Shown: positions 12,966 to 24,583, counted from the first letter of the stretch. The stretch is 64,000 bases of DNA from Rosa chinensis (GCF_002994745.2 NC_037091.1:56653612-56717611), one strand, 5' to 3'. Program-made: numbers and translations. Notes: generated by a model not told the origin, from the sequence alone.

Positions 12966-13480
12966 GATTTGGGTGAGGCGGAATTCTCTTGAGGTGAATC
13001 TGAGTGAGGTGAATCCTCTCAAAGCGGATTTAGGTGAGGTGAAATCTCCTCAATGGGGTGAAGTGAAACCTCTCAAAGAGCACTTGGGTGAGGCAAAATC
13101 TCTTCAAGGTGAATCTGGGTGAGGTGAAACCTCTCAAAGCGGATTTGGGTGAGGTGAAACCTTTCAAAGCGCCTCTCAAAGAGCACTTGGGTGAGGCAAA
13201 ATCTCCTTAAGGTGAATCTGGGTGAGGTGAAACCTCTCAAAGCGGATTTAGGTGAGGTGAAATCTCCTCAAGGCAAATCTGAGTGAGGTAAAACCTCTCA
13301 AGGCTGATTCGGGTAAGGCAAAATTCCCTTAAGGAGAATTTGTGTAAGTAGAAATCCTTGCAAGATAAACATGGGTGAAGAATAATCCCCTCAAGGGGAA
13401 AATTTGGGTGAAAAAAATTCCCCTTGAGGCAATCTCAATAAAGAAAAATCTCTTCAAGGCAAATCCAAGTGAGGCTAATA
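12966..13480. repeat. About 30-bp tandem repeat, second array
   Basis: A different minisatellite starts directly after the 71-bp array. Degenerate units of about 30 bp contain GGTGAGGTGAAACCTCTCAA and GCGGATTTG, and they decay toward the right. No coding sequence seen. Confidence 0.75.
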
Positions 13481-14042
13481 AATTAAATATTTCAAAACAA
13501 AATTCTTTTCTAAAATATTTTCAATTTTTCCTTGTATAAACTGATACTTTAATTCTTTGTATGAAATCCGATCGAGGAGAAATCCCTCAATTATATGAAG
13601 ATTTCAAAGAAAAAAAAAATAGTTCATTTCCCCAAGCTGCTACTGCTTTTCATGATGATCTTTGTGAAGTTTCTATATCCAAATCTTTTGTTAGGTTTGT
13701 AAGCTGTAACTTAGTTTTTGCTTTTTGTTGTTTGGTTCTTTTTAAGACCTCCTTGTAACTAAAAAAAAAGAATATGTAATACCAAGTCAAACAAAGAGAC
13801 TAGTCCGTGATTGATCAAACAGAGAGAGGTAAAGTGTTGCTTCTATAAATTTTCATGGTAATGAAAAAGTGCCAAATCAAAATTTTAACCATGAGGAGGG
13901 GTGAACAAGCAAGTGAACATAGTTAGATTTTTATTCTTCACTATTTAATTTAGATCTAATGGAGATTAACTACAATTGAGTAGGGAATCAAATGAATAGC
14001 GTAAGTAACAAGGGCACTTCGTAACATAAACTGACCAAGAGA
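13481..14042. other. Unassigned interior of the outer element
   Basis: AT-rich. An open frame at 13561-13758 (65 codons) has no recognisable domain and I do not call it a gene. The last three bases, AGA (14040-14042), are the target duplication of the nested CACTA. Confidence 0.4.
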
Positions 14043-14445
14043 CACTACAAGAAATTTCTCTTTTTGCAACGGGTTTATATACAAGGACTTAAAAATCCTT
14101 GCATTTGATGAGGTTGTGCAAAGAATGCTTGTATATCCTTACATTTGACCCTTGGACGTTGCAAGGAATATGAAATATCCTTGTATATAGTGCTCTGAGA
14201 TCTAAAAATGGGCAAACTCCTTGCATATCCCCATAGAATCCTTGCAATGGATTGTCAGCTCTGTAGGGACCTCAATTAAAAATGCAAAGACTCTAGTTAA
14301 TTTCCTTGCCTGACCCCTTTAACCTCGGGCCTCTTTCCACCGAATATATCACTTTTAAACCAGAAGCTGTGAGAGAGACAGAGAGAGAAGAAAACCGAGT
14401 GTCACTGCTCAATCCGTCCGAGTCTACTCGCTCCGACCACCGCAA

Positions 14446-14827
14446 ATGGCAGCAATCTCTGAGCGAATCGAGCTCGCCAAGATCTGCAGCTCGCGCGACT
14501 GGTCCAAGGAAATCCGAGTCCTCGACTCGCTCCTAAACCAATCCTCTTCAATCCAGGGCATCTGGTTCGTTCGTTCACTCTCTATCTCTCTCACTGAATT
14601 CAATTCAATTCGCCATCAATTCTCTCGAATTCCGAGCGTCGCCGATCTTCAATTCTTCGTAATCGAGTTTCGATTCTTTGATCGATTTTCTGACTTTGAG
14701 AGTGTTGGTGTTTGCAGCAACAGAGCCTTCTGTTACAGCCAATTGGAGCTGCACAAGCATGTGGTCAAGGATTGTGATAGGGCGCTTCAGCTCGACCCCG
14801 CGCTGCTTCAAGCTTACATCCTCAAAG
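14446..14827 (+). pseudogene. Captured fragment of a TPR-protein gene resembling SRFR1 (first two exons)
   Basis: Exon 1 (14446-14564) starts MAAISERIELAKICSSRDW and continues to an IQGI motif. Exon 2 (14718-14827) encodes NRAFCYSQLELHKHVVKDCD and the following RALQLDP. They join at GT/AG with matching phase (TG|C = Cys), and exon 2 ends at a good GT donor, but no third exon follows. This matches my memory of the start of SUPPRESSOR OF rps4-RLD 1, a TPR protein that restrains plant immunity. The fragment lies inside the CACTA element at 14043-19410 with its 5' leader, so it could be transcribed, but it encodes only about 76 codons of the protein. The family name is from memory and has not been searched. 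Confidence 0.65.
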
Positions 14828-17800
14828 GTTTTCTTCGATCATTTTTTGCAAATTTGAGCTACTATTCCTCTGCAGATTTCAGTTATTGCTCATGAAATTA
14901 GTATAATGAGAGTAATTAGCTGATAAGGAAAGTGGATTATACAAATTTAAACTCGGTGCGCATGAGAAAAAAAGAAAAAGAAACTCTCAGTTCCCCACAA
15001 GATGAAAAACCAAACCCTAAAATCCCAAACACCCAAATCTAGCTAGCTATGCCTTCTATCTTCTCAAGTTCTCAGTACAGATTTGTATTTATGATTGGCA
15101 GTAGCTCTAGCATCAAATCGATGCCCAGCCACCATTCCCTCAAACTTTGGCGAGAGACCCCAACAGGCGTCATTATCTCCACCGCTCTCTGTCTCGCACT
15201 GGTGAAATTGTACCTCTCTTTCCTTGTATCTCTCATTGGTTTGATTTCGATGGCTTTTAATTAATGGTTTAGGTTTGACTCAAATGAATTTTGGGTATCA
15301 TTTGGTTTAATTTTGTTTTGTTGTGAATGCAATTTGCTTAGAGTTTGTCTGATGCATTTGAATTTCAAGTGAATTTCAAGATTTTTTATTTTTCTTTATT
15401 GCAGTACCACACTATCTACTCTTTCTCAGCCTCTCAAGCTTCTTTATGAAAGCTTCAATCTTTTGGGTGCCAAGCTTATGTTTCATTCGTATAACATCTG
15501 TTTGAAATTGTTCTTTTTGGCTCCATTGCAGGTAGAGTTGTTCAAGCGGTGCCGATTGGAAGTACCATGAGTATTTTCTAGAGGTATAGTAACACTCTTG
15601 AATTTAGATTTCTTAAAAGTTAATGTTACTCAAAACCAAATTTAATTAAAAGAATTAGAGCCTCTAGTTTTGTCGGGTGATTGAAGTTATCTATTGTTCT
15701 AATCAGTTACCATGTTAGTTCTGAGTTCTTACTCAAAATATTCTAGCTTAAAATGTGTAGTTGTACACTTATTAAATATATTCTTTACTAATTGTTCTTT
15801 GTTCTCTTTTATAGTTTGCTGCAAATTTAAAAGCTAAGAACATATTCTCTAGGTATGTTGTTAAGCTTGATACACTCAATCCATGTGTGACGTTAAAAAT
15901 TGAGGTAATATATTGGGTTCCCATCTCCGTCATTATTACAATCTATTCCACTTTAAATTTTAATCTGTGCCTCAGTAGAATATGATAGTTCAAGTATTAT
16001 CTTGCAATCGGAGTTTTTCTGCATGGGTCTAATGTTTGGGTTATTGCTAGATAAGTACTCCGGTAATATCCTTGCTGGTTTCTTTGGAAGATAATAAAAA
16101 ACTTTTCAAATATTTTGATATGTGTTGTTTAGTCATCCATGTTCAGGAAGACATACACTAAAGGGGCAGGCAATGGGATCCTCCATATGCTCTTTGCTCT
16201 CCAGGGTCAGATTTATGTTTTTGCATTTCTACAACAATCATGTAGTGATATTTTTCAACCCCTTCCGTTTCCTATACTTTTCAGGACACTACTAATATCC
16301 TAACCTGGTTATTTGGGCAGCTCTGAGCGGACTGGATCTGCAGACTGGCTTTTTTCATGTTGAGGCAAATTAAAGCTGCCCCTAATAACTTTGATCCTGT
16401 AAACAAAATTGGTGAGCAGTTTTGGTTGTGTCGATAAGGTACTATAGGTTTCATTTACTATCTTAATTTATAGGCCTTAATTTCATAATGATCGAAAATT
16501 GAATAACCTGTTCAATGCAGGGCATATTATTGGATGGCACTACAATTGCAGGCAACTCTTTTCAAAATTAAAGCGAGGAAATCGTGAGTTTCGCATTGTC
16601 TACTTTCACATCGAACTGCATCTTATCTATACGGTTCTTATGAGTGGTACAGACTATGAAAAAGGAACAAACAGGGAAGAGGATCATATTTAGTCCCGTT
16701 CGGTCTATGGGACTATATTTAAGACAACAGGCTCCTGGCCCCTAAAACTTCTGCAGTCATTGCCTATGCAGAAGCTTTAGAGAACCAGATGTCCAGCATG
16801 AAATTCCTATATGGACAATCAGCAACTTATTTCACAGTTGCCTTAGCAAAAACCATATGCGCTTCAAGGAACATACTTGAAGCCACATGTGAGTATCAGA
16901 TAAGAGCTTCTTTTGAAATTTATCATATGGAACAGTTGGACATTATAATGTTAACGACATTGTTGTTCTTTGTACCTAACTTCTAGATTACTTCTACCAG
17001 TTTACTTAATACTAGTTTAGCAGTATATATGTGGGATAATGTGATTTTCTTTCACAAACAGTTGTATGTTTTGATCTGTAGCATACTAGTATGTTTGGGT
17101 CTTAAAAGGTATATTTGTTTCTTCTAATTTCTGTTTGCTAGAAATTGTCAATTCGATTATAAAGTTTGGTTATATAAAATTTTGAATTCAGTGGTGACAA
17201 AGTTAAGAATAGTTTAGTAATGTGTGAGATCTCTTCATTTAAGAAACCCCTGATAATCTTATAAGCTAGTGTAACTTAAAGTGCATGTTTCGCTTAGTTC
17301 TTGTGGCAAGACAGAGGATATACGCTTTAGCCTAAGTGTGCACATACTTGGTTTGAAAATTGTTTAGGCAATCTTTGAAATCTGCCACATAAGAAACCTC
17401 TGTCCAGTAGTTATTTAAAGTGTTGATTCATCTAGTACTACATTTTCAATGGTATTAAGAATGCACTTCTTTCACTTAAAGCTATAATTGGTTGTATCAT
17501 ATCTATTAATGTTTTTGCTTTATATGTTTGTTTCTGTTCCAGGCAGAGATCCATATGAAAAAAGTTAAGGAATGCATAACTGAAACGACGAACATTAAGA
17601 TCATTTAGAACATAGACAAAGTAAGGTGAATATTTTTAAACTATTGGTAACTATTAAATTGAAAACTTCTCTGATAGTTAATATATATGTATTGGTTTGA
17701 TTTTTATTTCTTGCTTTCTTTAGCATGAGGTTAGAGCATATCCAAGAAACTCAAGCTTATAAAATGCATATAAGAATTTTAAGTTCAGGGTGAAGCATAT

Positions 17801-19130
17801 AAGAATTTTGATGTTCAAGTGCACTGTAAGTTTTTTACAGCACTTTAGCATTTGTTTCGAGTATTGAAGTTCACTTACTTCTAGTGTTAGGCTCAGCTTG
17901 TGTATTTATGACCGCATATATGGATCTTGGATATCTTTCTTGATTGAATTACTTGATTCACTTTAATCTTTCACTATAATCTTTGAACAATTTCCTGCTG
18001 TAGGACAGTGACTAAGAAATTGAGGTAGAGGATATGGAACCTAACAAGTACATTTGATTCACTGGTATATGATTTTTCTTTTTGCATAAAGACTACAATA
18101 ATTTGGCGCAACTATTCGTGGTTTCATGCAAGATTTGATGACCGAACCTTTCAAGAATTATAGAAAACCCAAAGCCGATATATAGATTTATTCATATTTA
18201 CATACACCTGGACTGATGAGTTATGTTCTTTGCCAAACCATCGCATCTCTATTATCTTATTTTGTTGATCTTAGTTCACAGTCTAACATGTTTGACTGAA
18301 ATTTGATTTCCGTGCAGGGGTCATTTGGAAAATGAACGGAATATGGAAACTAGGAATTGTTCCAAGGCATATTACCTAGAAGTTACAGTACTGCTGTTGA
18401 AGGTTTTTTTTCTTTTCCTCAGTTGGCTTTGGGCTTAGAGGTATATTTGTTTCTTCTTTTGCTGGTAATTTTCTTTACTATCAATGACACACTAAGAGTG
18501 CTTTTATAAATGAGTTGTACTGAACACTTAAATGATCACACTTGAAGTTTGGTCAAGGACACATTAGATAAACATACAGATAAAAAAGTTTGCATCATCT
18601 ATTAGTACATTCACTAAACTGATCTTGGTCCAAATTGGCTTTGAGCTTGTTACCTTCATTATCAGCTTTGAATATCTTCCTGATTGTGATTTTCAGTGCT
18701 CAACCCTTTGCATGATGGACAAGTTACCTGACCTCAGGTGGTGCTATATATTATGTGCTTGTTGGATTAATTGTAAGGCAATACCAGTAATCTAGTAATT
18801 CATTCTAAGTGACCAAAATTCTCATCCTTACAGGTAACCAGCAAGAGCGGGGCTGCTCCAGCTAGAAGTGTATTGTGGTTGTAAACTTCTAAATAGGAAG
18901 CTTTGAGATTATCTCAAAGTCTTTGACATAGGTCTTTGTGAACATTTGAGTTATTAATCCTTGTGGAATTTTCCATATGTAATTATTACTTTATTTATAA
19001 ATAAAAGTAATTCATTTATTCAAAGTGTCAGAAGTTGGAACAGATTTTATTAGATTGGGTAGAAATTAATAATAAATTAAATGTAATTAAACTTTAAATA
19101 GCATGTAAATGGCTAAAAAGGGCCTTCCAT
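14828..19130. other. Interior of the Pack-CACTA: unidentified gene-like pieces
   Basis: Several stretches look like broken exons with splice-like borders: 15010-15260 (a leader with AAACCCTAAAA, then an open frame from 15049), 16142-16205, 16320-16412, 16520-16580 and 16740-16890. Stops break all of them and I cannot name the source genes. The rest is AT-rich intron-like sequence. Confidence 0.4.
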
Positions 19131-19410
19131 CTACTAAATGCAAGGAATAATATGCAAGGAATTGTCCTTGTATATTAGTTAACCAAAGTTAACCTCGGGT
19201 TCAGAATTCCTTGCATTTGAGATGAACAATTCCTTGCATTTTGAAACTCAAATGCAAGGAGTTTTCAAGTTGTTGTATTTGCTCTTTTGCAAGGGCCTCT
19301 TTGCAAGGACTCAAATGCAAGGAACATTCCTTGCATTTGGGTTAATGCAAGGAATTTCCAGCTGTTTACAAGGAAAAAATTCCTTGCAAAAGGTCATTTT
19401 TCTTGTAGTG

Positions 19411-19740
19411 AGATAGAAAATAGGTCGATCACATCACATCTTCTAATAGTTATAGTTCCCTATAAGTACACTTTTATTTCAATCTCTCAGATTTCTAAAT
19501 GCTTTGACTATACTTCTGAATTAATTTAGAGAACGCAGCCGCATACGGCGGTACTAAAGTGGTGTGTTGCTCTTTAATGAAATTTGCTACATGATGCCTT
19601 GCCGTGGCAGTGTGTTTCCAGAGTCTAAAATTTTAAATTATTTTTTATATGCATTGGAGGGAAATTGAACCTTGAGCTAACCTAAGTAAAAAAATGAGCG
19701 GGCTTCTATCCCAAAATCAAAGTGAAAAATCAAAATAAAA
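19411..19740. other. Unassigned interior of the outer element
   Basis: This continues the sequence interrupted by the nested CACTA. Nothing recognisable. Confidence 0.35.
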
Positions 19741-19770
19741 ACCTAATCACTTCTGCCTCTTCCCATCCCC

Positions 19771-20022
19771 TTGCATCCTCAATTCCTCATCATAGCCGCC
19801 CAGGCCCACTTTTCTCTCGTCACCACCAAGCTCTCCTCCGTTCCCAACCTCATGCCGTCCATGACCACCATCATGCTCCTCGCCATCGGAAATGGCGACC
19901 CGGGCATCTTCACCTCCATCACCACCGTCTTCCGCGGCAACTACAGGACGTGGTTCGGCGCGATCCTCTCTACCGGGACGTCCGTCACGGTCTACGGGGG
20001 CCGGTTTCGCTCAACTTGGTGA
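19771..20022 (+). pseudogene. Cation/calcium exchanger (CCX-type) gene fragment
   Basis: An 83-codon frame contains the order KLSSVPNLMPSM, LLAIGNGDPGIFTSI, and RTWFGAILSTGTSVTVYGG. This resembles the alpha-repeat of plant CCX antiporters, where the ion-binding motif is GNGAPD followed by RTGFGAILSAGTFVSAFVVG. Here the motif reads GNGDPG and the frame then stops. The upstream bases in other frames are also GC-rich, as expected of a decayed coding exon. It lies in the outer CACTA-like element, so it may be another captured fragment. Possible further exon remnants follow (20201-20262, 20850-20967, 21063-21110) but could not be identified. Confidence 0.55.
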
Positions 20023-21480
20023 GGAACGTCATGTTCTATTTGATTTCAGTTCTTGTTCTACAGGACCGGGTAATTTTTCTAGCCACCGCCTTCCGTGCAT
20101 CACATCTTGAAGACAAACAAAGGTGAGTCTCCTGCTTCCGGTTTAATTGCAGCTTTCTATTGTTTAATTATACTCTTCATTGATTGATTCTATTTTGTAG
20201 GGTTTTTATTGAAGCAATCTAAGGCCGCCCCGGATAGACTTTTGAAATTGCATAGGCCAGGTAATGGATGGTAATTTTAGGTTGGGTCATGAGGCATGTG
20301 GTGGGCTCAAAGAGATCTTGTTGAGCAATGATCTGTGTTGGAAATAGAGGTTAGGGTTCTGAACGTTTTTGTGCTTTCTTATGATAATTGGTTTTGGTCC
20401 AAGGTTGGTTGTTGATGATTATGACAATGCATGAGTTTCTATGTTTCAAGATGTATCTGCGAGGGGCTGTGTTTGGTTATACTCTCCTCCCTTATAATTT
20501 ATTTGAACTGTAATTATGAAGGTTTCTTTGGGCTAGGTAACAATATTTCTACATTTCAGTTAGATTGAATATGAAATTGTTTATTCTGGAACTTGTGACT
20601 TTAGTGATACAATTGATCCGGGAGTATGGAATAAAATGAAGCTTTTTGATGCACAATAGTCCACTTCTAGTGCTTTGGCTGGCATTGGAACTGAGGTGAT
20701 TGTTTCTTGGCCAATTCATCATGTTATTTGGTCTGTTTTCTATTTACTTAATCAATTTTTTTTTTCAATTTTGGGTAGAATACTGAGTTAGTTGGAATTT
20801 GGGATTAGATTGAGCAACTTGCATACTTGCTATTCTGATACTATGCAGGCATTATGCAGAAGCTATCTGGGCTGCAACGGAGTTTGGTGACTCCTAGGTT
20901 GGTAGATGCAGTGAAGTTATCATTCAAATTACTTCTCGATCAGGAGAACTTGGTATCAATGTGGAGGTAAGTTTGCACTATGATCTTCTTTTTAAGCCAA
21001 GTTAGTCATTCATTGTCAAGCACTTCTCATTTCTTAGAACTGAGTCATTGTTTTGCCCTGCAGGTGCCGCAAGCCTCTACAAAACCTCTAAATAAGAACT
21101 TTTAGCGCTGCAGATGTGTCTCCACTATATAGTGATGAGTTCAAAGTGCAAGAGCGAGTAGACAATATTTAAAGATTTGGGGAACTGATCAGGAGCATGC
21201 CAAAAAGATGAGGAGTTCATTGCAACACTTTCCAGCAAACCAACAACCAATAATTTGGTTACTAGTGTGTTGGATTTAGTACACAAGTATCTCTAGACTG
21301 TTTTGAATTATTATTGATCTAACTATTTTGAATTGGTATTGATTGTAACTCGTAAAGAATACTTTTGGTTGATATATTCTTATTTTGTCTACTCATCTTT
21401 ACTTGCTATCAATGCTTTGCTATAGTTTAGAGAATCAAGAATGACAAAGTAACTTCCTCTTCACTTGGTACCTTTAGGGA
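20023..21480. other. Exon-like remnants, unidentified
   Basis: Splice-like borders occur near 20122, 20200, 20849, 20967 and 21063, around short coding-like stretches such as that starting at 20850. Stops break them. They may belong with the CCX fragment or to another captured gene. Confidence 0.3.
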
Positions 21481-21681
21481 TAGCTGGTTTTCTCGCTAAA
21501 AGAACACATAGTGAAAATGCTATAGCGAGGAAATGTTGTTGTTTTTGACAACTATACCAATGTTGCATATCTTTATACGCGACAACAAGAAGTCTCGCGT
21601 ATAATTTTCTACAACAAATATTTAATCTTATAAAGTCATCGTAAAAAGTCTAAATTTCGACTACTATATCTTTATAAAGTC

Positions 21682-22850
21682 ATCGTAAAAAGTCTAAATT
21701 TCTCGTTTAGTTGAAAATGCGATGACTATGGGTTGTCACAACCAGTTGTCGCCTAATGTGTTTTACTGATTGTCAAAAGCGACGAAATTACATGGTTGTC
21801 TCTTTTTCAATATGCAACACAATTAGTTACTTAATGAAATTATAGGGGACAAACAAGAAGTCTCGCATATAATTTTCTACAACCAATATATATGTGTCAT
21901 ATATTAACTGATGCAACAAAAATGAAACCTCACAATTATTTGTTGCAACAAAAAAAAGTCTCGCATATAAATTTTGGGCTAAATACAGATTACTTCCATG
22001 TAGTTTGGGTCCAAAATCAATTCAGTCCCTGAACTTCTAATTTCATCAAAAACACCCCTGCACTTTTAGTTTTGATATAATAGGTCCAATTTGTTAGTTT
22101 TCCTACAATTGAGTTATTTAACTTGTTAACGTGGCTCATATATGGCCTATGTTTTATGATGTGGTGTCGAGGTGGCCTACATAGTCAATTTAGGAGTGAG
22201 TCATACTATTAAAAATAAATAGTTTTTCAACAAATAATCCAACAATAACTTGAACCCATAACAAAATATTAACGAATTAGACCTATTAGATCAAAATTGA
22301 AAAATACAGGGGTGTTTTTGATGAAATTAGAAGTCCAGAGACTGAATTGATTTTGGACCTGAACCACAGGGTAGTAACCAGTATTTAGCCCATAAATTTT
22401 TGATCAAACATATAAACCTTGCAAAAGGAATATGCAACGTAAACGAAGTCTCGTATATTAAAAATTGTAACAAACATAAAGTCTCGCGTATAGCATTCTG
22501 TAACACACTTGCATGTCTCGCAAGATGTCATATGCGAGGAACAAATTGTGTCGCTTATTGAAAATACGAGAAACATACAAGCCCCGCATATGGAATATGC
22601 AACGTAAACGAAGCCTCGTATATTAAAATAGTAACAAATATAAATTCTCGCATATAGTTTATGGTAACATACTTGTGTGTCTCACAATTTGTGATATGTG
22701 AGGAACCAATTGCGTCGCATATTGAAAAAGCGACGACCGTGTAATTTCGTCGTTTTTGACAATCAATAAAATACATTAGGCGACAACTGGTTGCGACAAC
22801 CCAAAGTTGTCACATTTTCAATTAAGCGAGAAATTTAGACTTTTTACGAC
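21682..22850. repeat. Long inverted repeat in the right arm of the outer element
   Basis: 21682-21828 is repeated in inverted orientation at 22704-22850. Shared blocks are GTAAAAAGTCTAAATTTCTCG, CCAGTTGTCGCCTAATG, GACGAAATTACA and TTTTTCAATATGC. The space between the arms holds more CTCGCATAT-type repeats and a nested MITE (21976-22391). Only the right arm runs into a CACTACAAGAG terminus. Confidence 0.8.
21967..22400. mobile_element. MULE-type MITE with 9-bp TSD
   Basis: The element 21976-22391 (416 bp) starts GGGCTAAATAC and ends GTATTTAGCCC, with long terminal inverted repeats of about 110 bp (shared inner block CCAAAATCAATTCAGTC). It is flanked by the perfect 9-bp duplication ATAAATTTT (21967-21975 and 22392-22400). 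A 9-bp duplication and long TIRs point to the Mutator superfamily. It sits inside the inverted-repeat region of the outer element. Confidence 0.9.
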
Positions 22851-22889
22851 AATTTTGGGTTGTCGCAGATGACATTTTCTCTTGTAGTG

Positions 22890-23390
22890 CTAGAAACCAA
22901 AATGTGATCCGGTATAGAAGACTTCAATTTCATCCTCGATTGTTTACATCTGAGCCATGAATGACTATTTCATTAAGCTTGCAACTCAGACAACAGAGGA
23001 AGCTATATAACATAATAGCACTATCGTATCGACTAATATATGTGTTGCCAAAACAACTTACACATGTTTTGAGTATCGGCACTATCTTCCTTATGCTGTG
23101 GTTGGCTGGTGGACTCTTTACTTATATCGACTTGTTTCCAAGCCATATACACATCTATCAGTTGATCCGTAATTGTTGATTGCTTTTTTGGTCTGAAGGC
23201 ACTATTTAAAGATTGAAAGATAGTTGTAATTGTTGCATTGAGTTTGAACAAAACTCATAAGAGAAATTAAAAAGGAATGAAGAAAAAAAAAAGAAAAAAA
23301 AAGGGCAACCCAATTTCTAGAAACGTTAATAGAAAAAACCCACATATTATTTTTTTTCAATCTACACCCAATAATTGCAAACTAGGATAA
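22890..23390. other. Intergenic stretch before the copia element
   Basis: No gene seen. About 23184-23245 resembles 33056-33115 (shared TTTTGGTCTGAAGGCACT and GGAGTTTGA/TGAGTTTGA), so part of it is a dispersed repeat. The last five bases, GATAA, are the copia target duplication. Confidence 0.5.
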
Positions 23391-23608
23391 TGTTCAAGGA
23401 AAACCTAATTTGTGTTTAGCCCAAACTCTAGATTACTTGACCTAGTGGTAATAGGGTTCGATTAGAAAGATCTAGATTCTTAATTGATGTACGATTACTT
23501 TCCTTGTATGATTGAGATTCTATGCATTGTAATCCTCTATATAAAGAGGCCCCTATTATCAATGAGAATACACAGCGAATTTCTCTCAAATTCAGTTTCT
23601 CTAAAATA
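23391..23608 (+). repeat. Copia 5' LTR
   Basis: Starts TGTTCAAGG, ends CTAAAATA. It contains a TATA box, TATATAAAG, at 23538-23546, the likely promoter of the element. Confidence 0.95.
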
Positions 23609-24583
23609 CGTTATCTGCACGAGCCTCTAACCTTGAAACCCTAATTTCGTAGCCCTCAAAATCCTGTAACCACCGCCCCACATATAGAAGCCCTAATCCC
23701 AAGGAGCCCAGAACCGGCGGCGGAACCACCGGAATCGACCTGAACTGGCCGTCAGAAAATCCGAACCGGCCCCTGCCCTGTGCCTGCTCTGTGCCTGCCC
23801 CTAGCGAGCCCTGCCGACAGCTGCCGAGATCTGCCGACAGCTCCAGCTAGCCTGCTGCCGAGTGCTGTCGACCCCTGCCGAGAGCCTGCCGACAGCCCCT
23901 GTCAACATCTGCCGAGAGCTCCGCATATCACCTGCCGAGCGCCTGCCGACACCTGTGCACCCCTGTGCCTGCATCTGCCGACAGCTGCCTAGCTCCTGCG
24001 CAGCACCTGCCGAGCGTCTGCCTGCCAGCCCTGCACAGCCTCCGCACAGCCCTGCAGCAGCTCCGCACAACCCCTGCAGCAGCCCTGCATAACTCAGGCC
24101 ACCACCGCCGGCCACCAGTTTCCGGCCACTTTTCCGGTGACCCCTTTTCCGGCCATCTACAGTAACTTTTCCGGTCAAAATTTCCAGCCAATTTTCAAGG
24201 TAAACTTTTCTAAAAGTTCCCGTTTTTGAAGTTTTTCAATTTCTTCTTCTTTTTCTCGGGGACTTCCAACATCCCTTCTTCTACCCCCCTTTCTTCTTCA
24301 TAGGGGAGACCAATAGCCGAACTGTGGGGGTTCGCGCTCAGTCCAAGCTTGGAGCTTGTAGAGTCCTCCAAACTTAGAGTTTGTTGAGAAGAAAACGATC
24401 GACCACATACATCGTCGTTTCGATCTAATCCAAAACCCCTCTTGGAATCGGATTTTCTTGGAAGCGACTACGCTCAGAAAATCCCTAATTTCTTGGAAGC
24501 GACTACGCTCAGAAATTATATAGTTTTTCGTGGTAGCCTTATTCGCTCCGAAACTAACCCTATTTTCTTGTTGTTTTTTCAGG
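23609..24583 (+). other. Copia leader with CTGCCGA-rich repeats
   Basis: A 975-nt untranslated leader. About 23805-24090 is very GC-rich and built of many degenerate copies of CTGCCGAC/CTGCCGAG. Further on, TTCTTGGAAGCGACTACGCT is directly duplicated (near 24457 and 24493). The bases before the gag start read TTTTTTCAG|GATG, like a splice acceptor. Confidence 0.7.

Larger units (their letters stand above)
14043..19410. mobile_element. CACTA transposon (Pack-CACTA), TSD AGA
   Basis: Both ends start CACTACAAGAAA (14043 forward; 19410 on the minus strand), and both are flanked by AGA (14040-14042 and 19411-19413). Within about 280 bp of each end there are many copies of CCTTGCATTTG / TTGCAAGGA in both orientations, the usual subterminal motif layout of CACTA elements. 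The 5.37-kb interior carries exon-like pieces of host genes, including an SRFR1-like fragment at 14446-14827. I see no transposase, so it would have to be moved in trans. It sits inside a larger CACTA-like element. Confidence 0.88.
11937..22889. mobile_element. Probable large CACTA element (outer), with another CACTA nested inside
   Basis: The left end begins CACCACAAGAGAAAAT at 11937. The right end, read on the minus strand, begins CACTACAAGAGAAAAT at 22889. Flanking triplets are CCA and CTA, a near-match for the 3-bp CACTA target duplication. Both ends are followed by the motif GACAACCCAAAATT and by long arrays rich in GTTGTCGC. Pairing these two ends as one element is an inference: the ends could also be remnants of two related elements, because an inverted copy of the right subterminal region lies at 21682-21828. 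I see no transposase, so it would be non-autonomous. It would contain the nested element 14043-19410, a CCX fragment and a MITE. Confidence 0.5.

Noticed and set aside
12040..13480. Regular repeats that could suggest a CRISPR array
   Set aside because: Units are contiguous and degenerate with no unique spacers, and the genome is clearly plant nuclear.
23609..23640. Primer binding site of the copia element
   Set aside because: The bases after the 5' LTR (CGTTATCTGCACGAG) do not match the usual initiator-Met complement, so I did not assign it.
23780..24191. Several overlapping open frames in a GC-rich block
   Set aside because: They are by-products of CTGCCGA repeats in the copia leader, open on both strands and without domain content.
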